Of a stretch of 64,000 bases of DNA, positions 9,010 through 17,940 are shown piece by piece. The notes under the pieces were generated by a model. The model saw only the letters and a list, made by a program, of their open reading frames with translations, ran no database searches and was not told where the DNA came from. Source of the DNA: Pseudomonadota bacterium (lineage in GTDB: Bacteria > Pseudomonadota > Gammaproteobacteria > Burkholderiales > Gallionellaceae); assembly GCA_021848465.1 (NCBI GenBank), contig JAJZUP010000004.1, forward strand, positions 124,001-188,000, read 5' to 3'. Position numbers and translations under genes: made by a program. How positions within the stretch are numbered: the stretch's first letter is position 1; each line of letters starts with the position of its first letter.

Positions 9010-11373
9010 ATGTCGGTACCTGCAGTGATTGGACGCTTCAACATCATCCGCGAGATTTCCAAGGGAGGGCAGGGAACGGTTTACCTGGCCGAAGATCCGC
9101 AACTGGAGCGCCAGGTGGCGATCAAGGTGCTGCGCGCCGATCTCGGGTTGCAGAAGGAAGGATTGCTGCGTGAAGCGCGCATCACCGGCAAATTCCAGCA
9201 CCCGAATATCGTGACGGTGTTTGATGCGGGCGAGCATGAGGGCATGCCTTACCTGGTTTACCCCTTCATTGAAGGCGAGACGCTGGCACAGGCGCTCAAG
9301 CGTTGCGGCACCTTGTCGCTCGCTTATGCGGCCAGGCTGGTGGTTGGCGTGCTGGACGGGCTGGATTACGCGCACCGGCACGGGATCATGCATCTGGACA
9401 TCAAGCCGGCCAATGTCATCGTCGGCGAAAACGGCCAGCCGATGCTGCTGGATTTCGGCATTGCGCGGCATGCTGGACAGAGCAGTCCGGAGGGCCTGTA
9501 CGGCACGCCGCAATACATGGCGCCGGAATGCATCAGCCGCAAGGGCGCCGAGGCGCGCTCCGACATCTTCTCGGTGGGCACGTTGCTGTATGAGCTGGTG
9601 GCTGGGCGGCCGCCGGTGATCGGCGACAATGCCGCACAGATCCTGCATCGCATCGCGACAGAAAAGGTGGCCGCGCCGTCCTCGCTGAATGTCGATGTCG
9701 ACGAGGACATGGATGCGATCATCCTGAAGGCGCTGGAAAAACAGCCGCAAGACCGCTACCAGGATGCGGCGGCCATGCGCCAGGCCTTGCTGAACTATCT
9801 GGACGCCTCGCAGGGCGTGGCAGTGTCGAGCAACGGCGAGGGCAACCACAGCACGCTGGATTTCCTGTTGCGGCGCATGCGCAGCAAGAGCGATTTCCCG
9901 GCGTTGTCCGGCACGATCGGGGAGATCAACCGGATTGCTTCCTCCGAATCGGACAGCCCGGCGAAACTGGCGAAGGCGATCCTGCAGGACTTCGCGCTGA
10001 CCAACAAATTGTTGAAGCTGGTCAACACGGTTTCATTCGGACAGTTCGGCGGCAATATCAACACGATCTCCAAGGCGGTGGTGATCCTCGGCTTCGACAC
10101 TGTGCGCAATGTCGCGATGACCCTGATCCTGCTGGAGTTCCTGCAGAACAAGGCGCAGGCGGTGGAGCTGAAGGATGAGGTGATTGCGTCGTTCTTTTCC
10201 GGCGTGCTGGCGGCGGAACTGGCCGGTGGCGGCCAGCCCGGAGAAGCCGAGGAGGCGATGATCTGCGCGATGTTCCACAACCTGGGACGCTTGCTGGCGA
10301 TTTTTTATTTCTTCGAGGAAAGCCAGCAGGTCGCGCGCATGATGGAGGACCAGGGGATCAGCGAGGAGCAGGCTTCAGTCAAGGTGTTGGGCATGTCCTA
10401 CAACCAGCTCGGTATCGGCGTGGCGGAAAGCTGGAAATTCCCGCAGCGCCTGTTGTCCGGCATGCGCAAGCTGCCGCAGGGCAAGGTGCGCAAACCGCAG
10501 AACGATGTCGACCAGTTGTGCGTTGCCGTGAACCTGGCGAACGAGTTATGCATGGTTTCGGCAATGACCGAGGCGCGTGAAAAAAGCAGCGAGTTGCAGA
10601 AGCTGAGCGAGCGCTATGGCAGCGCCACGCATGCAACCGAAAAGCGTCTTGCCAACGCACTGGAAAGCGGCCTGAACCATTTGTTCGAGCGCGCCAGCGT
10701 ATTGGGTATCGTGTCGGGCAAGAGCCCACTGTTGCGGCGCATCCGCGTATGGAGCGGGGAGCGCGAACCAGAGCCGGAGGCGCAACAGCCCAGCTCGCTG
10801 GACGGCGTGACGCTGCTGGAGACCATGACGCAGAAGCTGCCTGATGAAGCGCCGCAACTTGATCCGGATGCGGTGCTCAGCGCGGGCATCCAGGATGTCA
10901 CGAACACGCTGGTGGAAGACTTCAAGCTGAACGACGTGCTGCTGATGGTGCTGGAAACGATTTACCGCAGCATGAATTTCAAGCACACGCTGATCTTTAT
11001 CCGCGATAACCGCCAGAACGTGATGGCCGCGCGTTTTGGCCTCGGCGAGCGGGTGGATGCGGTGCTGCCGAATTTCCGTTTTTCGCTGAATTTCGTGCCG
11101 GATGTCTTCCACCTCGCCATCGACAAGGGGCTGGATATCGTGATCGAAAACGTCAGCTCCGCCACCATCGCCGACAAGATTCCCAAGTGGTATACCGGCA
11201 CAATAGATGCCCAATGTTTTTTGCTGCTGCCGATCATGGTGAACAAGAAAGCGGTGGGCCTGATCTATGCCGATATGCAGCAGGCGAATGCGCTGCAGGT
11301 GTCCGAGAAACAGTTGTCGCTGCTGCGCACGCTGCGCAATCAGGCTGTGCTGGCGATCAAGCAGAAGATGTGA
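9010..11373 (+). CDS. Ser/Thr protein kinase-HDOD-GAF fusion protein
   Basis: About 787 residues. The N-terminal Hanks-type kinase (about 8-270) has a glycine-rich loop GGQGTVY, the ATP lysine K39, a catalytic loop HLDIKPAN (D130, N135), DFG at 148-150 and a GTPQYMAPE activation segment, so it should be active. HLD replaces the usual HRD. A HDOD domain follows (about 290-480, ILQDFALTNKLLKLVN). The C-terminal ~190 residues look like a GAF sensor domain (KHTLIFIRDN ... LLLPIMVNKKAVGLIYAD). There is no membrane segment. I prefer the ATG at 9010 over the TTG at 9001. Kinase-HDOD fusions occur in proteobacteria, but targets are generally unknown. Confidence 0.88.
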   Translation: MSVPAVIGRFNIIREISKGGQGTVYLAEDPQLERQVAIKVLRADLGLQKEGLLREARITGKFQHPNIVTVFDAGEHEGMPYLVYPFIEGETLAQALKRCGTLSLAYAARLVVGVLDGLDYAHRHGIMHLDIKPANVIVGENGQPMLLDFGIARHAGQSSPEGLYGTPQYMAPECISRKGAEARSDIFSVGTLLYELVAGRPPVIGDNAAQILHRIATEKVAAPSSLNVDVDEDMDAIILKALEKQPQDRYQDAAAMRQALLNYLDASQGVAVSSNGEGNHSTLDFLLRRMRSKSDFPALSGTIGEINRIASSESDSPAKLAKAILQDFALTNKLLKLVNTVSFGQFGGNINTISKAVVILGFDTVRNVAMTLILLEFLQNKAQAVELKDEVIASFFSGVLAAELAGGGQPGEAEEAMICAMFHNLGRLLAIFYFFEESQQVARMMEDQGISEEQASVKVLGMSYNQLGIGVAESWKFPQRLLSGMRKLPQGKVRKPQNDVDQLCVAVNLANELCMVSAMTEAREKSSELQKLSERYGSATHATEKRLANALESGLNHLFERASVLGIVSGKSPLLRRIRVWSGEREPEPEAQQPSSLDGVTLLETMTQKLPDEAPQLDPDAVLSAGIQDVTNTLVEDFKLNDVLLMVLETIYRSMNFKHTLIFIRDNRQNVMAARFGLGERVDAVLPNFRFSLNFVPDVFHLAIDKGLDIVIENVSSATIADKIPKWYTGTIDAQCFLLLPIMVNKKAVGLIYADMQQANALQVSEKQLSLLRTLRNQAVLAIKQKM

Positions 11374-11398
11374 CGCGGCAGAAATCAGGATGCACGCA

Positions 11399-11414
11399 GT
11401 TGTCAATTGACAAC
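11399..11414. promoter_or_regulatory. Perfect 16-bp palindrome, likely operator of the toxin/antitoxin pair
   Basis: GTTGTCAATTGACAAC is identical to its reverse complement. It overlaps the -35 box of the predicted promoter for the downstream pair, and a shorter imperfect dyad (CAAC-4-GTTG) follows at 11411-11422. This is the placement expected for autorepression by an antitoxin with a helix-turn-helix. Confidence 0.7.
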
Positions 11415-11434
11415 CATTGTTGATCTGCTACTAT
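11407..11434 (+). promoter_or_regulatory. Sigma-70-type promoter for the HicA-like/HTH pair
   Basis: A consensus -35 TTGACA at 11407-11412 and a TACTAT -10 box at 11429-11434 are separated by 16 bases and lie 25 bases before the start codon of the small toxin-like gene. Confidence 0.65.
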
Positions 11435-11458
11435 GTCCCAAAGGTTCCGGGATAGTTC

Positions 11459-11713
11459 ATGTCTCACTCAAAGAAAGAAGTGAATGCCGCAATCGAATAC
11501 GCCAAGAGCAAGGGCTGGCGCATTGTCGAAGGAGGCTCGCACGCATGGGGACAAATGTACTGTCCTTACAATGATAGTGCTTGTCGGTGTGGGGAGTTTT
11601 GCAGAGCCAGTATATGGAGTACCCCGAAGAGTCCGGGCAATCACGCAAAACAGATTCGCAGAATCGTAGACAACTGCATCAGGCTTAAGGATGGTGAAAA
11701 AGACCAGGAGTAA
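11459..11713 (+). CDS. Small HicA-like putative toxin
   Basis: An 84-residue protein that looks like a HicA-type double-stranded-RNA-binding-fold toxin. It has an N-terminal helix, the segment GWRIVEGGSHAWG with a candidate catalytic H28 in the HicA-like GSH motif, and a basic C-terminal helix (PGNHAKQIRRIVDN). Unlike classical HicA, it carries an insert with four cysteines (C35, C42, C44, C48) that may bind metal. The next gene, three bases downstream, encodes a protein with a DNA-binding motif, and a promoter with an operator lies just upstream. This is the classic layout of a type II toxin-antitoxin module. The toxin call rests on motif resemblance only. Confidence 0.6.
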   Translation: MSHSKKEVNAAIEYAKSKGWRIVEGGSHAWGQMYCPYNDSACRCGEFCRASIWSTPKSPGNHAKQIRRIVDNCIRLKDGEKDQE

Positions 11714-11716
11714 ACC

Positions 11717-12292
11717 ATGACAGAATATGACTTCGAGCTTAAATTCACGCTGCCGAGCCCGGATGCCGAGCCGGAACAGTTCGTAAATGCACTTTATGAA
11801 GCCGGTTGTGATGATGCAACAGTTGGCTTGGGCCTGCAGGGACGGGTGGCATTAAGTTTTACAAGAGAGGCCACTTCTGCACAGGAAGCTGTTGCGTCAG
11901 CGATTGCCGATGTAACGAAAGCAATTCCGGGTGCCAAGCTGATTGAAGCTACTCCCGATTATGTCGGCATAACCGACATTGCCGGTTTTGTTGGATGCAG
12001 CAGGCAAAACATCCGGAAAATTCTGATAGACAACAGTTTGGCTCCAACGCCGGTCCATAGCGGCACAACGGTAATTTGGCACTTGGCTAACGTCCTTGAT
12101 TGGCTGAAGAGCAAAGGGAGCTTCAAGATCGAAGATCGATTGATCGAGATGTCATTCGCTACTATGAAGGTCAATGTTGAAAAAGAAGTAGCAAGTGTTA
12201 AACGTGTTGCCCGCAATTCGGCTGCAAGCACCCCAATCAAGCTCAAGGCAGCCAAATATCAGCAACAGACCTCAAAGCAAGTGTTGGCATAA
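11717..12292 (+). CDS. Putative antitoxin with excisionase/MerR-like HTH
   Basis: A 191-residue protein. Residues ~1-80 form a compact alpha/beta domain (YDFELKFTLP ... AGCDDATVG ... ALSFTREA) that I know only from uncharacterised proteobacterial proteins. Residues ~84-103 hold a helix-turn-helix (ITDIAGFVGCSRQNIRKIL), followed by a wing-like WHLANVLDWL segment and a Lys/Gln-rich tail. It starts three bases after the toxin-like gene. The likely job is to neutralise the small protein and repress the promoter at 11407-11434. It is not a canonical HicB. The DNA is more A/T-rich than the flanks. Confidence 0.6.
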   Translation: MTEYDFELKFTLPSPDAEPEQFVNALYEAGCDDATVGLGLQGRVALSFTREATSAQEAVASAIADVTKAIPGAKLIEATPDYVGITDIAGFVGCSRQNIRKILIDNSLAPTPVHSGTTVIWHLANVLDWLKSKGSFKIEDRLIEMSFATMKVNVEKEVASVKRVARNSAASTPIKLKAAKYQQQTSKQVLA

Positions 12293-12322
12293 GATATGTC
12301 TGGTCGACTCAGTGGCTTGCGC

Positions 12323-14572
12323 TTACAGGTGCGAACGATAGTAGGCCAGGAAATCGGCGGCCGGGAGCGGGCGGCTGAAGTAGTAGCCCTGGATCTGGTT
12401 GCAACCGAGCTCGCGTAGCAGCTCGAGTTGGGCGGGGGTTTCCACCCCTTCGGCAACGGTGTCCATGTCCAGCGCTTGGGCCATCGCGATGATGGTCTTG
12501 GCGATCGCGACATCGTCCGGGTTGTCCGGGATGTCCTGGATGAAGGCCTTGTCCACTTTCAAACTGTCGATCGGGAAGCGCTTCAGGTAGGCAAGTGAAG
12601 ACTGGCCGGTGCCGAAATCGTCCAGTGCGATGTGGATGCCGCGTGTGTGCAGCTCATTCAGCAATGCAATCACTTTTTCCGGTTCGCTCATCACCATGCT
12701 TTCGGTGATTTCCAGTTCGAGCGAATCGACAGCGAGGCCGGTCTCGGCCAGGGTGGCGTCGATCTCGTGCAGCAATCCTTCCGAGCCGAACTGGCGCGCA
12801 GACAGGTTGACCGCCACCCGCAACGGGCGCAGGCCGGATGCCTGCCATTCGGCATTCTGGCGGCAGGCTTCATGCAGCACCCAGCGACCGATCGGGATGA
12901 TCAGGCCGGTGTCTTCGGCTACCGGGATGAAGTCGGCCGGGGACACCATGCCGCGTAGCGGGTGCTGCCAGCGCAGCAGCGCCTCCATCCCGAGCAGCCG
13001 GCCGCTGGCGGTATCGACCTTGGGCTGGTAGTACAGGCGCAACTCGTTATTTTCCACGGCATGGTGCAGGTCTGCAGCCAGCAGCAGGGCTTGGGCGGCA
13101 GCCCGGCTCATGGCTTCGTCGTAAGCGGCAAAACTGTTGCCGCCGGTACGGCGCACATGATTGCAGGCGGAAGCCGCCTGCTGCACCATGATTTCCACCT
13201 TGGCGCCGATGTCCTCGTCGCGATCGCAAGTCATCAGCGCCGCGCCGATGGAGAGGGTGGAAATCAGTTCATGGTTTTCCACATGCAACGGTTGGCGCCC
13301 GATTTTCAGCAGGGTACGGGCGCGCTCCTGTGCGGCATCCTGGTCGCAAGGCAGGCGCAGCAACACGAAGGCGCTGCTGCCGAAACGATAGAGACGTTCA
13401 GTGGCGGCATCCAGGTTGTCGCGCAGACGGTCGGCAACTTTTACCAGCCATTGCTCTGTCTTGGCCGCGCCGAAGCTTTCCAGCAGCTCCTGCTCGTAAT
13501 CGGCCACGATCATCATCAGCGACCCGGCACATTGTTGCGCCAGCGCATGCGACAGGTCGTCACGCAATTTGTACTGGTTTGGCAGGCCGGTGGCGGCATC
13601 AAAATACGCCTGGTAGGCAAGGCGTTCTTCAGCCTGCTTGCGTGCGGTCGCATCCTTCAGGTAGACGTGAAACTCGGCAAAGTCCTCCAGGTAGGCGATC
13701 GTGCATTCCAGTGTGCGTTGCGCCAGGCTGTATTCAAACTGGGTGTTCGCCGAGCTGGCGTGGCGCGTTTGCGACAAGTGGGCTGACAAGTCCTCCGGCA
13801 ACAGGTGTTGCGGTGCGGCGGCGGGCAAGGCCAGTTGTTGCTGCATCGTCTGGGTGGCCGGGTTGGCATACAGCACGCGGCCGTCGAGATTGAGGCGCAG
13901 CACGGGATTGGGATCGCGCTCGGCAAACAGCGCCAGTCTGCGCCGCTCTGCGCCTTCGCGGATGATCGCGACCACATAGTAGCCGACAAAAAACGCGATA
14001 CCGAAAACAATCACCGCAAAACCGATCACCGACTGCACCATGATCGAGACGCTGTGCTGCGATTTGCGTCCGAGCTCCGCGACGGCGCGCTGATTGGCGG
14101 TGCTGATCACAGCAAGCGAGGCTTCGATTTCACGTACCTTGGGCTTGACCTGCGCGAGGATGGCGCGCGCCTTGTCCCAGTCTACGTTGTTGCTGTCCAG
14201 CGTGGCGGAAAGCTGCTCGGAAAGTTGTTCCAGTTCGCTCAAGTGTGCGCGCAATGTGCGCGGTTCGTCGGGGGAATCGGTTTCCTGTTCCAGGCGCCGG
14301 ACGATGCTTTCCAGGCGCTTGCCGTTCTCGATATGCTGGGCCAGGAAGAGTTTGCGCGTGGCGGTGTAGGAGTAATACTCATACAGCAGGCGCTCCTCGT
14401 CGGCAATGGCGCTGCGCAGTTCCCCGATGCGTTGCGAGAGGGGCAGCTTCTCGTCGATGAACATCCGGTATATCGATTGCACCGAGTCGCCGAGATAGAC
14501 GATGCGGGCCGAGACGGCGACGCCGAGCAGCAGGACGATAATGAAGGCCAGCCAAATCTTGCGTTGCAGCAT
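12323..14572 (-). CDS. Membrane-bound cyclic-di-GMP phosphodiesterase (PAS-degenerate GGDEF-EAL)
   Basis: A 749-residue protein. Two membrane helices (about 5-25 and 176-200) flank a helical periplasmic sensor region. A PAS-like segment (~215-310) and a GGDEF-type domain (~320-480) follow; the GGDEF signature is replaced by FGSSA at 397-401, so cyclase activity is not expected. The EAL domain (~490-749) is intact: EALLRW at 530, LEITES, DDFGTGQSSL and LKVDK. It should therefore hydrolyse c-di-GMP, perhaps with the GGDEF-like domain as a regulator. It ends just past the antitoxin gene, convergent with it. Confidence 0.9.
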   Translation of the reverse strand: MLQRKIWLAFIIVLLLGVAVSARIVYLGDSVQSIYRMFIDEKLPLSQRIGELRSAIADEERLLYEYYSYTATRKLFLAQHIENGKRLESIVRRLEQETDSPDEPRTLRAHLSELEQLSEQLSATLDSNNVDWDKARAILAQVKPKVREIEASLAVISTANQRAVAELGRKSQHSVSIMVQSVIGFAVIVFGIAFFVGYYVVAIIREGAERRRLALFAERDPNPVLRLNLDGRVLYANPATQTMQQQLALPAAAPQHLLPEDLSAHLSQTRHASSANTQFEYSLAQRTLECTIAYLEDFAEFHVYLKDATARKQAEERLAYQAYFDAATGLPNQYKLRDDLSHALAQQCAGSLMMIVADYEQELLESFGAAKTEQWLVKVADRLRDNLDAATERLYRFGSSAFVLLRLPCDQDAAQERARTLLKIGRQPLHVENHELISTLSIGAALMTCDRDEDIGAKVEIMVQQAASACNHVRRTGGNSFAAYDEAMSRAAAQALLLAADLHHAVENNELRLYYQPKVDTASGRLLGMEALLRWQHPLRGMVSPADFIPVAEDTGLIIPIGRWVLHEACRQNAEWQASGLRPLRVAVNLSARQFGSEGLLHEIDATLAETGLAVDSLELEITESMVMSEPEKVIALLNELHTRGIHIALDDFGTGQSSLAYLKRFPIDSLKVDKAFIQDIPDNPDDVAIAKTIIAMAQALDMDTVAEGVETPAQLELLRELGCNQIQGYYFSRPLPAADFLAYYRSHL

Positions 14573-14616
14573 CGGCGCGGTTTACCCCTTATTCATGCGG
14601 TTTTGTATCAGGACTT

Positions 14617-14907
14617 TCAGTATTTCCCGCCGGGCATTTCCACTTTGACTTCCGGGCGCAGCTTGCCGCCGATTTTCTGACAGGTGCCGGCCGGAACCGG
14701 GCGGAAATCGTCCGGATCGTTGTCCACCTTGGCGCGCCCGGCGCAGGAGTGTTTATTGATATTGCTGTTACAGCCATTCTGTCCGGCCTTGGCAACGCCG
14801 AAGCATTTTTCGGTTTCGCCGGCGATGGCATTGCTGCAACTGGCGCCAAAGCCAAGTGCCAGCAACCCGGCGAGTGCAGTGCTGACAAGCTGGTCGTGAT
14901 TTTTCAT
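14617..14907 (-). CDS. BufA-type bufferin-like exported peptide (DUF2282), orphan
   Basis: A 96-residue secreted protein starting at the ATG after GGGAGA. The signal peptide runs to about residue 30 (SNAIAG). The mature part has four cysteines, C35, C46, C55 and C76, in the DUF2282 pattern [14 protein letters not shown] ... HSCAG ... GTC. Members of this family (bufferins) are peptides whose cysteines are modified by a DUF692 enzyme to bind metals such as copper. No bufB or bufC gene is in the window, so the peptide is an orphan here. The family call is good; modification and metal binding are inference. Confidence 0.75.
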   Translation of the reverse strand: MKNHDQLVSTALAGLLALGFGASCSNAIAGETEKCFGVAKAGQNGCNSNINKHSCAGRAKVDNDPDDFRPVPAGTCQKIGGKLRPEVKVEMPGGKY

Positions 14908-15082
14908 GAGCGTCTCCCTGATGGTTGTATGAAGGGCCAAACCCGGATTCTGCGCAGCACGTTAGCATGGAAGTGCGGGATTGTCAGCAGCCTTGCCTGC
15001 GTGCGGAAAAGTCTTTGTGATGCAGTGGACGGTTTGCATTAAAATGCGCGGCCCTGATTCCCGTTTGGCAGAGCAACCCATC

Positions 15083-15916
15083 ATGCACCTCGTTATTCAA
15101 TCCCTGTCTGAAATCTCCGCGGCTTACCTGGATCGACTGGCCGGCCTGGCATTGGCATCCCGGGTCGAGCAGGTCGGGCCATGCTGCTATCGCTTGCATG
15201 AGGTTACCCCGCACGACGAGGTGGCATCCTTCTGCTATGAGCACAAGCTGGACTACGGTTTTGTGCGTGACGACCAGAAGCTGGAGGGTTTTGGCCTGGT
15301 GGTGATGGATATGGATTCCACGCTGATCAGCATTGAGTGCATCGACGAGATCGCCGACATGCAAGGATTGAAGCCGCAGGTGTCGGCAATTACCGAGTCG
15401 GCCATGCGCGGCGAGATCGATTTTGCCGAGAGTTTGCGCCGCCGGGTTGCCCTGCTGGAAGGGCTGGACGAGCATGCGCTACAGCGCGTGTACGACGAAC
15501 GCCTGCGCCTGAATCCCGGCGCCGAGGCCATGCTGGCAGCGCTCAAGCAACTGGGTATCAAGACCCTGCTGGTGTCCGGTGGCTTTACCTTCTTCACTAC
15601 GCGCTTGCAGGCCCGGCTCGGGCTGGATTTTGCGCATGCCAACACGCTGGAAATCGTCAACGGAAAACTCACCGGACGCGTGCTCGGCGCGGTGCTGGAT
15701 GCACAGGCCAAGGCGGACTGGCTGCTGCGCACCCGCGATGAACTGGGGCTGCGTCCGCACCAGGTTATCGCGATGGGCGACGGCGCGAACGACTTGAAGA
15801 TGATGGGGCAAGCCGGCATCAGCATTGCTTACCACGCAAAACCCATCGTACGTTCGCAGGCCAGCTTCTCATTCAATTTCGTGGGGCTGGACGGGCTGCT
15901 GAATTTGCTGGGGTGA
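15083..15916 (+). CDS. serB: Phosphoserine phosphatase
   Basis: A 277-residue HAD-superfamily enzyme for the last step of serine synthesis. The nucleophile motif DMDST is at 76-80 (D76, acid/base D78), followed by SGGFTFFTTRL (motif II), a conserved lysine, and GDGANDLKM (motif III/IV). The ~70-residue N-terminal part is the regulatory, ACT-like region usual for SerB. I chose the ATG at 15083; the upstream in-frame extension lacks coding character. It is a single gene on the plus strand between two minus-strand signalling genes. Confidence 0.95.
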   Translation: MHLVIQSLSEISAAYLDRLAGLALASRVEQVGPCCYRLHEVTPHDEVASFCYEHKLDYGFVRDDQKLEGFGLVVMDMDSTLISIECIDEIADMQGLKPQVSAITESAMRGEIDFAESLRRRVALLEGLDEHALQRVYDERLRLNPGAEAMLAALKQLGIKTLLVSGGFTFFTTRLQARLGLDFAHANTLEIVNGKLTGRVLGAVLDAQAKADWLLRTRDELGLRPHQVIAMGDGANDLKMMGQAGISIAYHAKPIVRSQASFSFNFVGLDGLLNLLG

Positions 15917-15971
15917 GCGGGCATAACCCGCGAAGCCTCGATCAGTAGAGATGTTCAGGCATGCTGCTGCA

Positions 15972-16895
15972 CTAGGATGCCACCTGATTTCGTCCCGCAG
16001 ATTTCGCCCGGTACAGCGCCTTGTCCGCCTCTTGAAACAGGAAATCGTCACTATGACGCTTGTGTGGGATTGCAGATGCCAAGCCGATGCTGGCAGTTAT
16101 CTGTTTTGAGTCGTTGCAGTATATCTTGAGGTCGCTGATCGCACTTAAAATCGATTTCGCGATTTCCTGAGCCACTTCAAGCCTGGTGTTTCCTAAAATC
16201 AATGCAAATTCATCACCGCCGATGCGCGTTGCCAAGTCGCCAGGCCTGCGCGCATGAGCAAGCAGAACTTGACCAATGTTGCTCAGGCATTGGTCTCCTG
16301 CGGCGTGCCCGAACTGATCGTTATATTTTTTGAAGTAATCGACATCAATAAGAATCATGCTGATGGGATTTTGATTACGAATACTGCCGCGTATTTCCTT
16401 GCTTAAGTGCTGGAGGTATGCACGTCGATTGCCAAGCCCGGTCAGCGGGTCGTGCATGGCTAGCTCTTCGACTTTTTCTTCAGCAAGTTTGCGTTGCGTA
16501 ATGTTGTGATGGGAAATGACGAACAGGTTTCCAGAGTCATCGCCATGTAAAGGTGAGATTCGCATGGTGAACCAGCGTTTTTCGTCCGGGCTGTGACAGG
16601 GGTATTCGAAGTAAAAAATGGCTCGTTTGCCCGTTAGTACCTCCATGATGCCATGCAATGCTTCGCCTGCGAGACTATCACCGGACGCAACTGAGTTTGA
16701 TAAGGCCTCGAGATAATTATGGCCGACACACACGTATTCAGAAGGAAGGCCGTTTTGGGTGCCAAAATCTAGCCAAGCCAAATTAACATCAAGAATATTG
16801 CCGGTTCGATCAATGACAGCGATCTGATCCTCCAAGGAATGGAAAACTGAGGTGTGCAACGTTGCGGGACTTTGCATGGCGAACGAGCTTGGCAT
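15972..16895 (-). CDS. PAS-GGDEF diguanylate cyclase
   Basis: A 307-residue soluble protein. A PAS domain (about 15-140, VFHSLEDQIAVIDRTGNILDVN) precedes a GGDEF domain with an intact GGDEF at 226-230. An inhibitory RxxD site at 217-220 lies five residues before the motif, so product inhibition by c-di-GMP is expected. A second in-frame ATG six codons in is an alternative start; neither has a clear ribosome-binding site. The gene is noticeably more A/T-rich than its neighbours. Confidence 0.88.
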   Translation of the reverse strand: MPSSFAMQSPATLHTSVFHSLEDQIAVIDRTGNILDVNLAWLDFGTQNGLPSEYVCVGHNYLEALSNSVASGDSLAGEALHGIMEVLTGKRAIFYFEYPCHSPDEKRWFTMRISPLHGDDSGNLFVISHHNITQRKLAEEKVEELAMHDPLTGLGNRRAYLQHLSKEIRGSIRNQNPISMILIDVDYFKKYNDQFGHAAGDQCLSNIGQVLLAHARRPGDLATRIGGDEFALILGNTRLEVAQEIAKSILSAISDLKIYCNDSKQITASIGLASAIPHKRHSDDFLFQEADKALYRAKSAGRNQVAS

Positions 16896-17079
16896 TTTCT
16901 TGGTATTTATTCTAGTGCCGGAAAAGTACCCTGTCCAAAATTTATCTGAAGGACTGTCTTCGGCTCAACAAGAGCAGGGCGGTGGCTTCGACCGGTGGCC
17001 TGTCAGCTTTTTAGCGGTTGTCATGGCGATTTGCGTCAAAGCACGCCAGCCTGTTTTGAGCACATGGTACTGGCAATAA

Positions 17080-17104
17080 AAAAGCGGCTCATCGAGCCGC
17101 TTTT
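17080..17104 (-). terminator. Intrinsic terminator after the parvulin gene
   Basis: A perfect 11-bp stem (17080-17090 with 17094-17104), three-base loop and a T-run on the minus strand lie about 20 bases beyond the ppiC-type stop. It ends the long minus-strand gene run. Confidence 0.85.
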
Positions 17105-17124
17105 CTGTTTGGTGCTTGCGTCGC

Positions 17125-17940
17125 TTATTCCACCTTGGCGTTGGCGCGCAGGGCCTTGACGGCTTCCATCAGGGACATCTGCTGCATGCGTTTTTCCAGC
17201 GTGGCCTTGACCTTGTCGAACGGAGGGATTTCCAGGTCGCGCACGTCTTCCAGCTTGATCACGTGCCAGCCGAACTGGGTTTGCACCGGGGCGCTGATCT
17301 GGCCCTTGTTCAGCTTGACGATGGCTTCGCCGAAAGGCTGCACGAAAGCTGCCGGGTTGGTCCAGCCCAGTTCGCCGCCTTGTGCCTTGCTGCCGGGGTC
17401 CTTGGATTTTTCCTTGGCGATTTTGTCAAAGCCGACCTTCTTCTTTTTCAGCTCGTTGACGATGGCCTGGGCTTCCTTTTCGGAGTCCACCAGGATGTGC
17501 GCAACCTTGTATTCCTTGCGTCCGATCAACGACTGCTTCTGCTTTTCGTACTCGGCCTTCAAGGCGTCGTCGGAAATCGGGTGGGTTTTCACGTAGTCCT
17601 GGGCAAATGCATTGCGCAGGATGTTTTCCTTGGTGATTTCGATGATCTGGGCGATTTCGGGTTGCGCATCCAGGCCTTTGCGGTGGGCTTCCTGGGCGAT
17701 GACTTCCAGGTCGATCAGCTCATCGCGGATTTTCCTGCGCAGTTCCGGGCTGTCGGGCTGGCCTTGCTGGGTGACGGCTTTCAGGTTCAGGTCCAGGCGT
17801 GCTTGCGGGATGGCAATGCCGTTCACGGTGGCGGCAGGTTTTTGCGCATCGGCACTGCTTGCGGTATCGGCGGCACAGGCAGTGTTTGCTGTCAGGCCAA
17901 TAGCTGCAATCAGCGCGGCGATATGTAAAGGCTTGGGCAT
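17125..17940 (-). CDS. Periplasmic parvulin-type peptidyl-prolyl isomerase
   Basis: A 271-residue protein starting at the ATG preceded by AAGGAAA. A signal peptide (~1-23, TACAAD) is followed by a SurA/PrsA-like N-terminal chaperone region and a parvulin domain (about 140-235; VAHILV, GGELGWTNPAAFVQPF, GWHVIKLED). Such proteins assist folding of exported and outer-membrane proteins. It sits at the end of the minus-strand cluster that also holds yciI, yciB and msrB. The exact orthologue is not clear. Confidence 0.9.
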   Translation of the reverse strand: MPKPLHIAALIAAIGLTANTACAADTASSADAQKPAATVNGIAIPQARLDLNLKAVTQQGQPDSPELRRKIRDELIDLEVIAQEAHRKGLDAQPEIAQIIEITKENILRNAFAQDYVKTHPISDDALKAEYEKQKQSLIGRKEYKVAHILVDSEKEAQAIVNELKKKKVGFDKIAKEKSKDPGSKAQGGELGWTNPAAFVQPFGEAIVKLNKGQISAPVQTQFGWHVIKLEDVRDLEIPPFDKVKATLEKRMQQMSLMEAVKALRANAKVE

